Assembly (NCBI GenBank): GCA_019359515.1
Contig: JAHHHC010000004.1
Coordinates: forward strand, 62,001-126,000
Direction of reading: 5' to 3'
From: Desmonostoc vinosum HA7617-LM4
GTDB taxonomy: Bacteria; Cyanobacteriota; Cyanobacteriia; Cyanobacteriales; Nostocaceae
DNA length: 64,000 nt
Each line of letters opens with the position of its first letter. Within the stretch, counting starts at the first letter, position 1. Shown here one piece after another: positions 24,797 to 33,197 of the stretch. Position numbers and translations under genes: made by a program. A model generated the notes under the pieces. The model saw nothing but the letters and a program-made list of their open reading frames with translations, was not told the origin of the DNA and did no database searches.

Positions 24797-25984
24797 TTAA
24801 GAATATTGCGTTACCGGAGGTAATTCTTCATTAAGCAACCAATTACCGATATCGCGCAACTTATAATCTACAGGGTCATGAAGAGTGAAAGTACGCAAAT
24901 CTCGCCAGTACCGGTCAAAGCCGTACTTATTAGCTGTAGAACGAGTTCCCATAACTTCAAAAATACTATTGGTGATATCCAAACCAACCCTAGTAGCAAA
25001 AGCTTTCGCAGCGAAAACTGCAATTGCTACCTCTCCTCTTTCCTCAACAGTCAGGTTAACTTCTTTCTCCCATGCCTGTTGCACTTGGGTAGCAACTTTT
25101 TCAGCTAAACTAACTGCTGCTTGCAATTGTGTCCATAACTTCCCATAATGATGCAGAATGTAAGGATCTTGGGTCGCACTATCTACACCCGACGTAATCC
25201 AAGGTTTAGTCTGAGTAATAGTGTATTGTTTAGCAGTTGCTAATGCTCCTTCGGCAATTCCCAAATAAATGTAGGTTTTTGTCAGTTGGGCTATGATTCC
25301 CAGAAATGTACTAAAAGCACCATCAGGAGGATGAGAATATCCCAAAATTTCATCTTTTTTCACCAAAACATCGCGGAAGGTGAATGTATCGCTATCTGTG
25401 CGTCGTTGCCCTATATTATCCCAATCTTGGTTAGAAACAACGCCAGCTCTATCTTTAGGAATGACGAACAGTAACGGCAGTTCTACCCCATCTTGAACAG
25501 CACTAAAGACGCGCAAGTCTGCAATAGCAACGCCTGTGCCAAAACTTTTCACCCCACTAACCCGAAAATGTTCTCCGTTGGGAGTTATTTTGAGTCTGGT
25601 ATCTCTGGTGTTGATGGCATTGGCCCAAAATAAATTCTTCTCGGTGGTTTCCCGATAATATCTCTGTTTTTGCTCTGGTGTTCCAGAAACATGAGCTAAA
25701 GCTGTTAAATTTAGGTGGTTGCCATACAACTGTCCAATAGAACCATCTACTTTTGAGAGTTCCTGGACAATTTTTAAAGCTTCTGTCCAAGTCGCACCAG
25801 TACCACCATATTCTTTTGGTACAACCAAAGGTAGCAAGCCAGTTTCTCGTAGGCGTTGGATTTCTAAGTCTGGAAGCCCTGCTTTGATATCTCTTTCTAC
25901 TGCGGTGGCAGCTAGTTCTGTTGACAGGGAGGTAGCAATTTTAATCCAGTCTTGTGACTCTTTTTTAACTAAGAGTTGTACCAT
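24797..25984 (-). CDS. Acyl-CoA dehydrogenase-like monooxygenase (SfnB/DszC type)
   Basis: 395 residues of the flavin-dependent acyl-CoA dehydrogenase fold: AAVERDIKAGLPDLEIQRLRETGLLPLVVPKEYGG, then KIVQELSKVDGSIGQLYGNH. A beta-barrel middle shows GVKSFGTGVAIADLRVFSA, and a C-terminal helical bundle carries FEVMGTRSTANKYGFDRYWRDLRTFTLHDP. The closing block and the absence of the usual catalytic Glu region place it with SfnB/DszC-like enzymes that oxidise organosulfur compounds rather than fatty acyl-CoA. It starts at ATG 25984 with AAGGAGAA upstream. It is the first gene of a minus-strand cluster with the SsuA-like and PhnD-like genes. Probably helps to release sulfur from sulfones or sulfonates. 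Confidence 0.8.
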   Translation of the reverse strand: MVQLLVKKESQDWIKIATSLSTELAATAVERDIKAGLPDLEIQRLRETGLLPLVVPKEYGGTGATWTEALKIVQELSKVDGSIGQLYGNHLNLTALAHVSGTPEQKQRYYRETTEKNLFWANAINTRDTRLKITPNGEHFRVSGVKSFGTGVAIADLRVFSAVQDGVELPLLFVIPKDRAGVVSNQDWDNIGQRRTDSDTFTFRDVLVKKDEILGYSHPPDGAFSTFLGIIAQLTKTYIYLGIAEGALATAKQYTITQTKPWITSGVDSATQDPYILHHYGKLWTQLQAAVSLAEKVATQVQQAWEKEVNLTVEERGEVAIAVFAAKAFATRVGLDITNSIFEVMGTRSTANKYGFDRYWRDLRTFTLHDPVDYKLRDIGNWLLNEELPPVTQYS

Positions 25985-26227
25985 TAACCGTTGTTCTCCT
26001 TGTGGTGAATATGGATGAGGAAAGGGGAATTGGAGGATTAGAAAAACATGGTGACAGTTAGGAGCAGTGTTAACACGTACAGGTATGGTTTCCCCAATTC
26101 CCAGTATTTAATTGTTGGTGTTGCTGAATGTATAAATATTTCACGCACAGATGCAGAGGAGGGCACTTGTGTGCGGGGGTTTCCCCCGTTGAGCAAAGTG
26201 TTTGTCGCCCAGAGAGTTGTTGAGGTT

Positions 26228-26461
26228 TTATGCAACTTCTGAGGTGAGGGCATATTTATAGAGGCGATCGCGTTCCTGTTTACCCATGACTCGTTGTAAA
26301 ATTTTCTCGACAGTCTGGGCAAATTCTGCATCTCCTCTGGGACGAGGACGTGGCAAGTTAATCTCTACATTCATGCCAATTTTACCGTTTTCAATTTTGG
26401 TGCCAAATGATTTTGTTAACTCTTCGAGCTGCAAATGCATTCCCCGCAATTGTGAACCCAT
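26228..26461 (-). CDS. Small hypothetical protein
   Basis: 77 residues, accepted because ATG 26461 has a strong GGGAGG ribosome site seven bases upstream and the composition is protein-like. The N-terminal half alternates hydrophobic and charged residues (LRGMHLQLEELTKSFG, IGMNVEINLPRPRPRG). The C-terminal half is an amphipathic helix (AEFAQTVEKILQRVMGKQERDRLYKYAL). No family is recognised. It lies about 240 bases upstream of the SfnB-like gene on the same strand. That gap shows no gene. Confidence 0.55.
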   Translation of the reverse strand: MGSQLRGMHLQLEELTKSFGTKIENGKIGMNVEINLPRPRPRGDAEFAQTVEKILQRVMGKQERDRLYKYALTSEVA

Positions 26462-27214
26462 ACCAAAACCTCCCTTGTTGACCCTGTATTAAGCAATTAT
26501 TCTTTTGTGGTAAGTTTGCTAAAAGGTCAATAACACCTCTAAATTCAGGCTATTTACCTTTATGCCCCACCAAATTTGAGTAATCCCAAAACTCCACCAG
26601 ATAAGTATTTACAAGGTCATTATTGCAAACTACTGCAAGTCGGTAGGAATAAAGTAGATTGTATATAGTACTTTTGCATAGTTAATTAGAAAACGCAAGT
26701 ATTTTTTGTAAAGAAATGTAAGGGATTGGGGATTGGGGATTAGTCCTAATTGTCATGAAATCTTGATATTTATTGATAATAAGAATATATACTCATGGCA
26801 TTTTTTGAAGTTATAGACTTATCAATGAGCCAAATACCTAGAAGCCTTATTAGATAAAAGTTTCACAAGTTTTAGACTCGGAACTAAAAGTAGTCCCGTT
26901 GATTAATCGCTTTCCGATTAGGAAGTCAAAAGTGTAGGTAAGCAGATAGCTAAAATCTTGATATCTGATAGATAGTTAACTTAGTATAAGTAATTGTCCG
27001 TAAACAACAAAATCTTTTTAATCCTTGATTGACAAAGTTTTTAACTACTGCAAATTGGTGAAAATATCTAGAAGCAGCTTAATTTACATTAAGTAGATCG
27101 ATTTAGTGACCTTGTAAATATAGGAATTATCAAAACTCTTGATTTCTCTAAAATAAGGCTTTACCTTGCAAATAAGCCATACATTAAGATAACGAAAGCA
27201 GGGGGGCTACTCCA
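26462..27214. other. 753-base AT-rich non-coding stretch
   Basis: No open frame of convincing composition and no RNA gene was recognised. A short GGGATTGGGG repeat lies near 26731. The last ~200 bases are AT-rich and lead to the copper-storage-like gene, so they probably hold its promoter. I could not assign a specific operator. Confidence 0.5.
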
Positions 27215-27613
27215 ATGATGACAACCGAATCCATACTCGCCGAAATGCAAGCTTGCAAACAAATCTGCATCGAATGCCAAACCACTTGCATTGACACCCT
27301 CAAATACTGCAAAGGTCAAGGTGGCAAATACATAGATATGGCTATGCTGTCTATGACCCGTGACTGTGCAGAAATGTGCATGATGTGTGTCAACATGATT
27401 GATGACGGTTCCGAGTTTATGGGTAATGCTTGTAGTCTGTGCGCTGAAATTTGCGATCGCACCGCTATGGCTTGTGAGCAGATGAGTAATGATGCCACGA
27501 TGATGTTTTGTGCCGCTGTTTGCCGCAAGTGTGCTGAATCTTGCAAAGCGATGGGACTAAATTCTGCTTGCTATTTCCGCAGAACTAGTTTAGTTACAGA
27601 AGATACCCTGTAG
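27215..27613 (+). CDS. Cys-rich four-helix-bundle copper-binding protein (Csp/DUF326-like)
   Basis: 132 residues with Cys-x-x-x-Cys and Cys-x-x-Cys spacings along four predicted helices: ACKQICIECQTTCIDTLKYC, CAEMCMMCVNM, ACSLCAEICDRTAMACEQM and CAAVCRKCAESCKAM. This is the pattern of the copper-storage proteins (Csp) and the DUF326 family, which hold Cu(I) inside a four-helix bundle. No signal peptide, so it would act in the cytosol, as Csp3 does. It starts at ATG 27215, with a second ATG directly following and a G-rich ribosome site upstream. It is isolated from other metal genes. Function in copper buffering is well supported by the pattern. Confidence 0.85.
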   Translation: MMTTESILAEMQACKQICIECQTTCIDTLKYCKGQGGKYIDMAMLSMTRDCAEMCMMCVNMIDDGSEFMGNACSLCAEICDRTAMACEQMSNDATMMFCAAVCRKCAESCKAMGLNSACYFRRTSLVTEDTL

Positions 27614-27721
27614 TAGGGAACTGAGTCCATTCGTGTTGTTGGTCTTGAGGGGTAATTGTAAATTCCTTGGATCAACAAAGATTCGCATACATTAGACTTA
27701 TTGCAAAAATACTTGAACCGT

Positions 27722-27802
27722 CAGAGACTCAAGTCTCTGCCTAATAGCAAAAGTCCGTTAAAACGGACTAAAAATACTGTTATTAGTCGGTTGAAACCGA
27801 CT
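27722..27802 (+). repeat. Three short palindromic repeats
   Basis: Three inverted repeats in a row: CAGAGACT-CA-AGTCTCTG (about 27722-27739), AGTCCGTTAAAACGGACT (27752-27769) and AGTCGGTTGAAACCGACT (27785-27802). Each can fold as a small hairpin. They sit between the Csp-like gene and the CmcJ-like fragment and look like dispersed cyanobacterial palindromes. The first could help to end the upstream transcript, but it lacks a T-run. Confidence 0.7.
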
Positions 27803-28197
27803 TGAGTTATCAGCCAGAAAATTTATTTTCTGGCGAGTATCCGACTTTTGCAAGAGGTCGGTCTATTGAGCATCACAGCGCTGTCCGTGACTTCTACGAC
27901 AAAGACGAACTGCGCCGTATCTACTACCCAGAAGCTGAGCAGCTTTTACAAGAAGTCATATCAAGTTCGGGTAATTACTTATTATTAAAATTTCTCCCTG
28001 TCCCCGCGTCCCCGCGTCCCCGCGTCAGCCCTAACGATAAGTCTTCAGACAAACATGATATCACAGGTGCATTCAAGGTGGTAGTATTCAATCACACCCT
28101 CCGTAACGCCCAACAGTCACAGCAAAGTAATGGTGCCAAAGAGCCAGTAAAGCGCGTACACAACGACTTTACCGCCAAATCTGGTTATACGCGTTAA
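27802..28197 (+). pseudogene. Fragment of a CmcJ/NvfI-like oxidoreductase gene
   Basis: A 131-codon open stretch that keeps an internal part of the CmcJ-like family: HHSAVRDFYDKDELRRIYYPEAE, VVVFNHTLRNA and GAKEPVKRVHNDFTAKSGY. The family's first ~60 and last ~150 residues are missing. The only start is a TTG inside a hairpin repeat. Between the conserved blocks lies LPVPASPRPRVSP, translated from three TCCCCGCG units at 28001-28024, the same 8-bp repeat family as at 17.03-17.08 kb. Hence the gene was broken and also invaded by repeat DNA without closing the frame. A functional protein is unlikely. Confidence 0.65.
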
Positions 28198-28242
28198 TTC
28201 TCTCCCTGCTCCCTACTCCCTTCCCTTGCTTCTTTATTGAGG

Positions 28243-30363
28243 TTAAAATACAAAATTGGTAGCGTCTTTTAACTGTGTGACAGATACCTTGTTGAAGTCA
28301 ATAAATTTAACTGCACGACCACGACCGAAAGAACCATCTGGGTCAATTGAGAGTATTGTACTGTTTCCCTTGGTTTCAAAACGCAAGTAACCATTTGCGA
28401 TCGCAGTTTGATAGTTGAGAAAACCCAAGCCAAGATTACTAAAAAGTTTCTGCAGCACAATTACATCGGTACCTGTCTTAAAGTCAGTGATAGTATCTCC
28501 GGCATCTCGGATACTTGTGTAAACAAACGCATCTGCACTTGCCCCGCCCGTAAGAATATCTCTTCCTTGGAAACCAGTAATGATGTCATTATTGGCAGTA
28601 CCTTTGATAAAATCACGACCAGGTGTGCCATTAATGACAATAACATCGACTGCGGTTTCATAAGCACCGATATCAACTCTACCACCAACGACGCGAGCAA
28701 AGCCAAGACCACGCCCATCAAAGGGGACTGGTTCTGTAATGTTGCCGTTGTTATTCAAGTCTGCTGTATCTGCTGGGATATCTGCATTCTTCCCGGCATT
28801 AATTGCGGGACTACCAACGACAAGGGCATGAGTCCTAGATGAGCCACCGTTATCTCGCAAAGCGGTATCTAGTACGTCGGTAATGGGAACATTCAGTTGT
28901 TCGCTAGCATTGAAACCTGTACTACCATTGAGAGTGCCAATTAGGTTAAAGCCATTACTGACAAAACTACCAAACACATCGTTGTTGACAGGATCAGTAT
29001 CAGGATCTTTTATGTTGCCAGCAATAATGCTGTTATTTACCACAGCAGTTCCAGAGATAGTGTTGGTTCCAGAGGTAGTATCGTAGATCTCTTCATCAGG
29101 ATTGGATGGATTAGTGTTGTAGATACCTTCACCGGAGTTGAAAGCGATCGTACTGTTATTTACAGTTAAGTTATTAGTGTTGTAAATACCACCGCCTCGT
29201 GCGGCTCCATTACTGCTAATGGTACTGTTATTTAATGTCAGAGTGCCGGAGTTATTGATACCACCGCCATTTTCGCCACCATTATTGTTAATAGTACTGT
29301 TGGCGATCGTTGCAGTACCAGAGTTATTGATGCCGCTGTTTGTTGTAATGTTGTTACTAATAGTACTGGTGGTTACTGAGAGAATTCCAGAGTTGAAGAT
29401 GCCAGCTGAAGAAAAGCTAAAATCGTTATCGCTAATGCTACTGTTGATGATTGCTATGGTGCCAGAGTTATTGATGTAGCCTGCTCCTCCTTGTCCTAAA
29501 TCGTTACCGCTGATAGTGCTGTCAGCGATTGTGAAGTTGCCTTCATTTACTATGGTGCCGAATGACGCCCTCCCCCCAGAATTGTCACTAACGGTACTAT
29601 TGCTGAGTGTTGCAGTACCAACGTTAAGTATAACGTTGCTTCCACCAAAATAACCATCAGCATTATTGTTAATGAAAGTACTGTTTCTAAAAGTGATAGT
29701 ACCAACATTTAGTATAATTTGGTATGAAGTATTACTATTGAAAGTACTTTCATCAATAGTTGCAACTCCAGTATTAAAGATGCCACCACCAAAGCCTGCG
29801 GTGTTTCCGCTGAAGGTGCTTTTATTCACAGTCAAAGTACCGCTATTGTAGATACCACCACCTTCAACAATTTCAAACGCTGCACTATTGTCACTAATAA
29901 TACTGTTGTTCACAGTCAAGATACCGCTATTAAAGATGCCAGCACCTTGACCTTGTGATACGTTACCACTGACGATACTGTTATTCAATGTGAGAGTGCC
30001 ATTGTTAAAAATGCCACTAGCGCCATCGATACTTACATAGTATCCTTTGGTGATAGTTAACCCAACAATCTCCACAGTCGTATCACTACTAATCTCAAAC
30101 ACGCGTGAACCACTCTCACTACCATCCAAATCTTGTGAGTAGTTCCCACTTACGGATATTAAGGAAGCATCTGTACCTTGAATATCCACGTCATCTGTAA
30201 TCTGTAAACTACTACTCAGGGTAATAGTCCGAGCGATGTTGTCAGCAAATACCCCATCAAAATTGATGATGTCCCCTCCTGTGAGGGTATTGGCATCTGA
30301 TATTGCTTGCCGCAGTGAACCGATACCACTGTCGTTGGTGTTAGTAACGCTAAATGTGGCCAT
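28243..30363 (-). CDS. Secreted beta-helix protein with C-terminal RTX-like region
   Basis: 706 residues. It begins ATFSVTNTNDSGIGSLRQAI, the usual start of cyanobacterial choice-of-anchor/PMP-like exoproteins. About 20 short units of the form (F/I)xNSGTLTVNNSTISxN follow (~100-450), predicted to coil as a right-handed parallel beta-helix. The choice-of-anchor block GSPAINAG lies near 510. The C-terminal ~130 residues have calcium-binding-type repeats (GTANNDIITGFQGRDILTGG) and a terminal region typical of type I secretion substrates. No N-terminal signal peptide. It is probably exported by a type I system to the cell surface; neighbouring secretion genes are absent. Internal repeats make copy-number change likely. 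Confidence 0.85.
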   Translation of the reverse strand: MATFSVTNTNDSGIGSLRQAISDANTLTGGDIINFDGVFADNIARTITLSSSLQITDDVDIQGTDASLISVSGNYSQDLDGSESGSRVFEISSDTTVEIVGLTITKGYYVSIDGASGIFNNGTLTLNNSIVSGNVSQGQGAGIFNSGILTVNNSIISDNSAAFEIVEGGGIYNSGTLTVNKSTFSGNTAGFGGGIFNTGVATIDESTFNSNTSYQIILNVGTITFRNSTFINNNADGYFGGSNVILNVGTATLSNSTVSDNSGGRASFGTIVNEGNFTIADSTISGNDLGQGGAGYINNSGTIAIINSSISDNDFSFSSAGIFNSGILSVTTSTISNNITTNSGINNSGTATIANSTINNNGGENGGGINNSGTLTLNNSTISSNGAARGGGIYNTNNLTVNNSTIAFNSGEGIYNTNPSNPDEEIYDTTSGTNTISGTAVVNNSIIAGNIKDPDTDPVNNDVFGSFVSNGFNLIGTLNGSTGFNASEQLNVPITDVLDTALRDNGGSSRTHALVVGSPAINAGKNADIPADTADLNNNGNITEPVPFDGRGLGFARVVGGRVDIGAYETAVDVIVINGTPGRDFIKGTANNDIITGFQGRDILTGGASADAFVYTSIRDAGDTITDFKTGTDVIVLQKLFSNLGLGFLNYQTAIANGYLRFETKGNSTILSIDPDGSFGRGRAVKFIDFNKVSVTQLKDATNFVF

Positions 30364-30706
30364 TAATGGTGTGACTCCAATTTTTTAAGCAAATAAACCC
30401 ATGAGATTGTGATCTGGCTCATATTCGATTTCTTTTCTGAGCCAAGCCAAAAACAGTCCTCTAACACAAACAACATAGTGAGTGCTACAAACTTTCAACG
30501 AAACAGTATTTAGATTAGATGGTATATTAAGTTACATAATTTATGGTAAATTTTATAACAAAAGATTGAATTGCACAATCTCCCTTTCGGCAGTTGACAC
30601 ATAGCAAATAAAAGCGTCTTAATAGTTTATTAACCACTCAATAACCGTAAGTAACCTTGGCTATAGTGCTGCGATCGCTTCGTCAATATGTTTAAAGCAG
30701 ATATCT
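30364..30706. other. 343-base spacer without visible gene
   Basis: An AT-rich gap between the divergently spaced ends of the beta-helix gene (start at 30363) and the small membrane protein gene (end at 30707). It must contain the promoter of the beta-helix gene. No repeat family, RNA gene or reliable promoter motif was recognised. One HIP1-like GCGATCGC occurs near 30671. Confidence 0.45.
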
Positions 30707-31057
30707 TTAGTGAGACTTTTTACCCAACGAAACACTACCTAAAAAGCTAGATAGAGTAAACAGCGTCCATCCCAAGCACATATGTTTTCTTGTCTGCCAT
30801 TCGTAGTGCTTGGTGTCTACCACCGATTGCGTATTTGCTTCAAAAATCTCTAATCCCCAACACCCTAGCGCCCCAATTCCGAGTACACTAGTGCTGACAA
30901 AAGAAGCGATCGCAATTGTTTTGAGGATACGGTCTGACAGAGACTGTTGTATCACCAGCCGTTTCAGTGCGCGGCGATTACGGATAGTAGCTAATTCATC
31001 TATATCTACATGGTGAATTTGAGTTGTATGAGGAGTGAATTGTTTGTTGTTCACCAT
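30707..31057 (-). CDS. Small hypothetical membrane protein
   Basis: 116 residues with a polar N-terminus (HTTQIHHVDIDELATIRNRRALKRL) and two hydrophobic segments: TIAIASFVSTSVLGIGALGCWG and MCLGWTLFTLSSFLGSVSLG. It probably crosses the inner membrane twice. No family is recognised. It is alone, with about 370 bases of empty sequence upstream and the beta-helix gene further downstream on the same strand. The composition and hydrophobic pattern make it a believable gene. Confidence 0.55.
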   Translation of the reverse strand: MVNNKQFTPHTTQIHHVDIDELATIRNRRALKRLVIQQSLSDRILKTIAIASFVSTSVLGIGALGCWGLEIFEANTQSVVDTKHYEWQTRKHMCLGWTLFTLSSFLGSVSLGKKSH

Positions 31058-31425
31058 AGTTTTTACCTTTATAGACTCATGGCACTTATATAATTGGTCA
31101 CATAGTAAACCCCTAACAAAACTAGTACCACGTTCTCTAGAGAGGGAAATGAGCTTTCTTTGGTAGTAGATCTGAGGTAATTTGTTTTCAGTGATCTAAG
31201 TACTTAATGCTTAATTATACCCTATAGTTAAAACTAGAGGATTGAAATAAGGACGTATGCTTTAAAAAATTTAAAAGACAGCTAATCATGGGAAAATTTT
31301 ACAACCACTATTCCCCGACGCCACTTTCTACAACGCGGGATACCCACGCAACGCAGTGGTTCCCTACTCCCTATCTTCAAGACAAACTAAATTAATCTAT
31401 AAGTACCTAATTCAGTTTTTCCAAT
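31058..31425. other. 368-base spacer between divergent genes
   Basis: No gene seen. It separates the small membrane protein (minus) from the quinone-oxidoreductase-like gene (plus) and should hold both promoters. A phrase near 31360 (TTCCCTACTCCCTA) is one of the dispersed short repeats of this genome. Confidence 0.4.
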
Positions 31426-32370
31426 ATGAGTACAATACGTGCTGTCGTTGTTGACCCTAATGTATCAGGGCGTTTAGCATTGCGTGATGTCAAAGCACCT
31501 ACCCCTGCTGCTAATGAAGCCGTGATTCAAGTAGCAGCAATTTCCCTCAACCGAGGAGAAGTCAGACGCTCTAGCATCGCCGAAGCAGGCTGGCGTCCGG
31601 GTTGGGACTTGGCGGGTGTCGTAGAGACTCCGGCGGCTGATGGTTCAGGGCCTAGTGTCGGGAAACGGGTTGTTGGGTTACTCCGTTCTGGTGCTTGGGG
31701 AGAATTGGTATCAGTCTCAACTCACTCATTAGCAGAATTACCACCGTCAGTTTCCTTTGCTCAAGCTGCCACATTACCTGTAGCAGGTTTAACCGCTTAT
31801 CATGTCTTACTCAAAGGTGGTTCACTTTTAGGTCGCTCAGTATTAATCACGGGTGCATCTGGTGGTGTAGGTCACTTTGCGATTCAATTAGCGCGTCTCA
31901 GTGGTGCAAAAGTAGTGGCACACATCCGCCGTGCAGAATACGAATCTTTCGTGAAAGATGCTGGCGCTCATTCTGTAGTCATTGGCGAAGATTTATCTTC
32001 TGCAAACCAGTATGGCCCCTACCATTTGATTGTCGAGTCTGTAGGAGGAAACATCCTGGGAACAGCTCTCGGTTTATTAGCAGAAGATGGGACGGTTGTT
32101 TTATTTGGCACCTCAGCCGGAAATGAGGTGACATTCAATGCTCAAAGCTTTTATGGAACTGGTGGTACCAGTTTGTATGGTTTGATTTTGTTCCACGAGC
32201 TGAGAAAAGAATCAGCAGCAGTAGGACTACAACGGCTTTTAGGCTTAGTAGCAGCAGACCAATTACATCCTCCTATTGAAATTGAAACTGACTGGACACA
32301 AATAGCTGAAATTGCACAGAAACTATTAGATAGAAGTTATCTGGGCAAGGCAGTATTACATGTTAAATAA
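31426..32370 (+). CDS. Zinc-independent MDR-family oxidoreductase (quinone reductase-like)
   Basis: 314 residues of the medium-chain dehydrogenase/reductase family. The GroES-like N-terminal half has AAISLNRGEVRRSS and GWDLAGVVETPA. The Rossmann half begins LPVAGLTAYHVL, with nucleotide-binding GASGGVGHFAIQLARLSGAKVVA and then IVESVGGNILGTAL. Zinc-binding Cys residues of alcohol dehydrogenases are absent, which fits the quinone-oxidoreductase branch using NADPH. It is a single gene. Its stop codon (TAA 32368-32370) lies within the first part of an ATTCGTA array. The substrate is unknown; enones or quinones are typical. Confidence 0.85.
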   Translation: MSTIRAVVVDPNVSGRLALRDVKAPTPAANEAVIQVAAISLNRGEVRRSSIAEAGWRPGWDLAGVVETPAADGSGPSVGKRVVGLLRSGAWGELVSVSTHSLAELPPSVSFAQAATLPVAGLTAYHVLLKGGSLLGRSVLITGASGGVGHFAIQLARLSGAKVVAHIRRAEYESFVKDAGAHSVVIGEDLSSANQYGPYHLIVESVGGNILGTALGLLAEDGTVVLFGTSAGNEVTFNAQSFYGTGGTSLYGLILFHELRKESAAVGLQRLLGLVAADQLHPPIEIETDWTQIAEIAQKLLDRSYLGKAVLHVK

Positions 32371-32408
32371 TTCGTAATTCGTAATTCGTAATTCGTAATT
32401 CGTAATTA
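32366..32408 (+). repeat. STRR heptamer array (ATTCGTA x5)
   Basis: Five tandem ATTCGTA units (32370-32404) inside the TTAAATAATTCG...GTAATTAA frame. It starts at the stop codon of the MDR gene. This is the longest array of this family in the window. Confidence 0.9.
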
Positions 32409-32441
32409 AATAAATAATTGTGTCCACCTACTTACAAGCTG

Positions 32442-32912
32442 TTAATGAGGTGGATATTTGGCATTTGTGCGTCGCACCAACCAATAGCAAATTGAAAGAG
32501 CAATAATAGCGGCAGCAAGTGCCAAGAGTTCTGTGTCGGAAATTTTTTCAAAATCAAGAATAATAATCTTGCGGGCTACAGCAATCAAAGAGGTAATGAT
32601 TACCATCTCAATTTGAATAATATGATTGCTGAGATAGGAAGTAATATTTTGGGTAATTTCTAAAGCAATTAAGACATTTAAAAATAGCCCAAAGATTTTT
32701 AATATACTCGTAGAAAAGCGTCCCATTGGGGGGGAAATTAACTCTTTGCTCAAGACAATGCCCAAATCTATAATGGTGAATAAAATAACTATAACCATCA
32801 CCAGCGAAAGAATTTTAGCAAAGAAATCTTCTATATCATCAAGAAAAACTAAGAAATTCTTGTTCTTACGCTTATCGATTAAATAACTCAATAAATGTCT
32901 TAAAAATCGCAT
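32442..32912 (-). CDS. PsiE-like membrane protein
   Basis: About 156 residues from ATG 32912. A further upstream start is in frame but would add residues encoded by GGGAGTA-type repeats and is rejected. Four hydrophobic segments are visible: ILSLVMVIVILFTIIDLGIVL, ILKIFGLFLNVLIALEI, IIQIEMVIITSLIAVARKIII and LLALAAAIIALSICYWLV. The PMGRFSTSILKIFGLFLNVLIALE pattern fits the phosphate-starvation-inducible PsiE family. The molecular role of PsiE is not known. It is on the same strand as the ion-transport genes that follow, but separated from them by repeats. Confidence 0.75.
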   Translation of the reverse strand: MRFLRHLLSYLIDKRKNKNFLVFLDDIEDFFAKILSLVMVIVILFTIIDLGIVLSKELISPPMGRFSTSILKIFGLFLNVLIALEITQNITSYLSNHIIQIEMVIITSLIAVARKIIILDFEKISDTELLALAAAIIALSICYWLVRRTNAKYPPH

Positions 32913-33124
32913 TGTATTGTATCCCAAATTATGAAAGTATAGTAGTCCGCTTTGATTTTTTAACTGATTTGCGTTGACAGGGAGTAGGGAGTAGGGAGTA
33001 GGGAGTAGGAAGTAGGGGAAAAGGCTTTTTGGTACGTACTGATTTTTTTCAACAATCAAACAAGATTCCTATATATATTGTCTAAGCCTGCCTCACAAGT
33101 ATTGAAGTGTCTCTGAATTACGAA

Positions 33125-33197
33125 CTTGTACTGAGCGAACTTGTGCTGAGCGTAGTCGAAGCAGTCGAAGTATTACGAATTACGAATTACGAATTAC
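33125..33197 (-). repeat. GAGCGAAGTCGAA repeats and inverted ATTCGTA array
   Basis: Two degenerate CTGAGCGAA/GCGTAGTCGAAGCAGTCGAAG copies (about 33131-33170) run into an inverted ATTCGTA array (33172-33197). The array overlaps the end of the neighbouring coding sequence: the last residues VIRNS and the stop of the TrkA-N protein are encoded by it. The part of the gap nearer to psiE has GGGAGTA tandem units (~32979-33015). Confidence 0.85.

Noticed and set aside
26038-26331. 97-codon minus-strand frame overlapping the small gene at 26228-26461
   Set aside because: It overlaps a gene with a much stronger ribosome site and has no recognisable features.
28408-29851. Several plus-strand open frames opposite the beta-helix gene
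   Set aside because: They are shadows of its repeated codons, rich in Leu/Val/Pro without domains.
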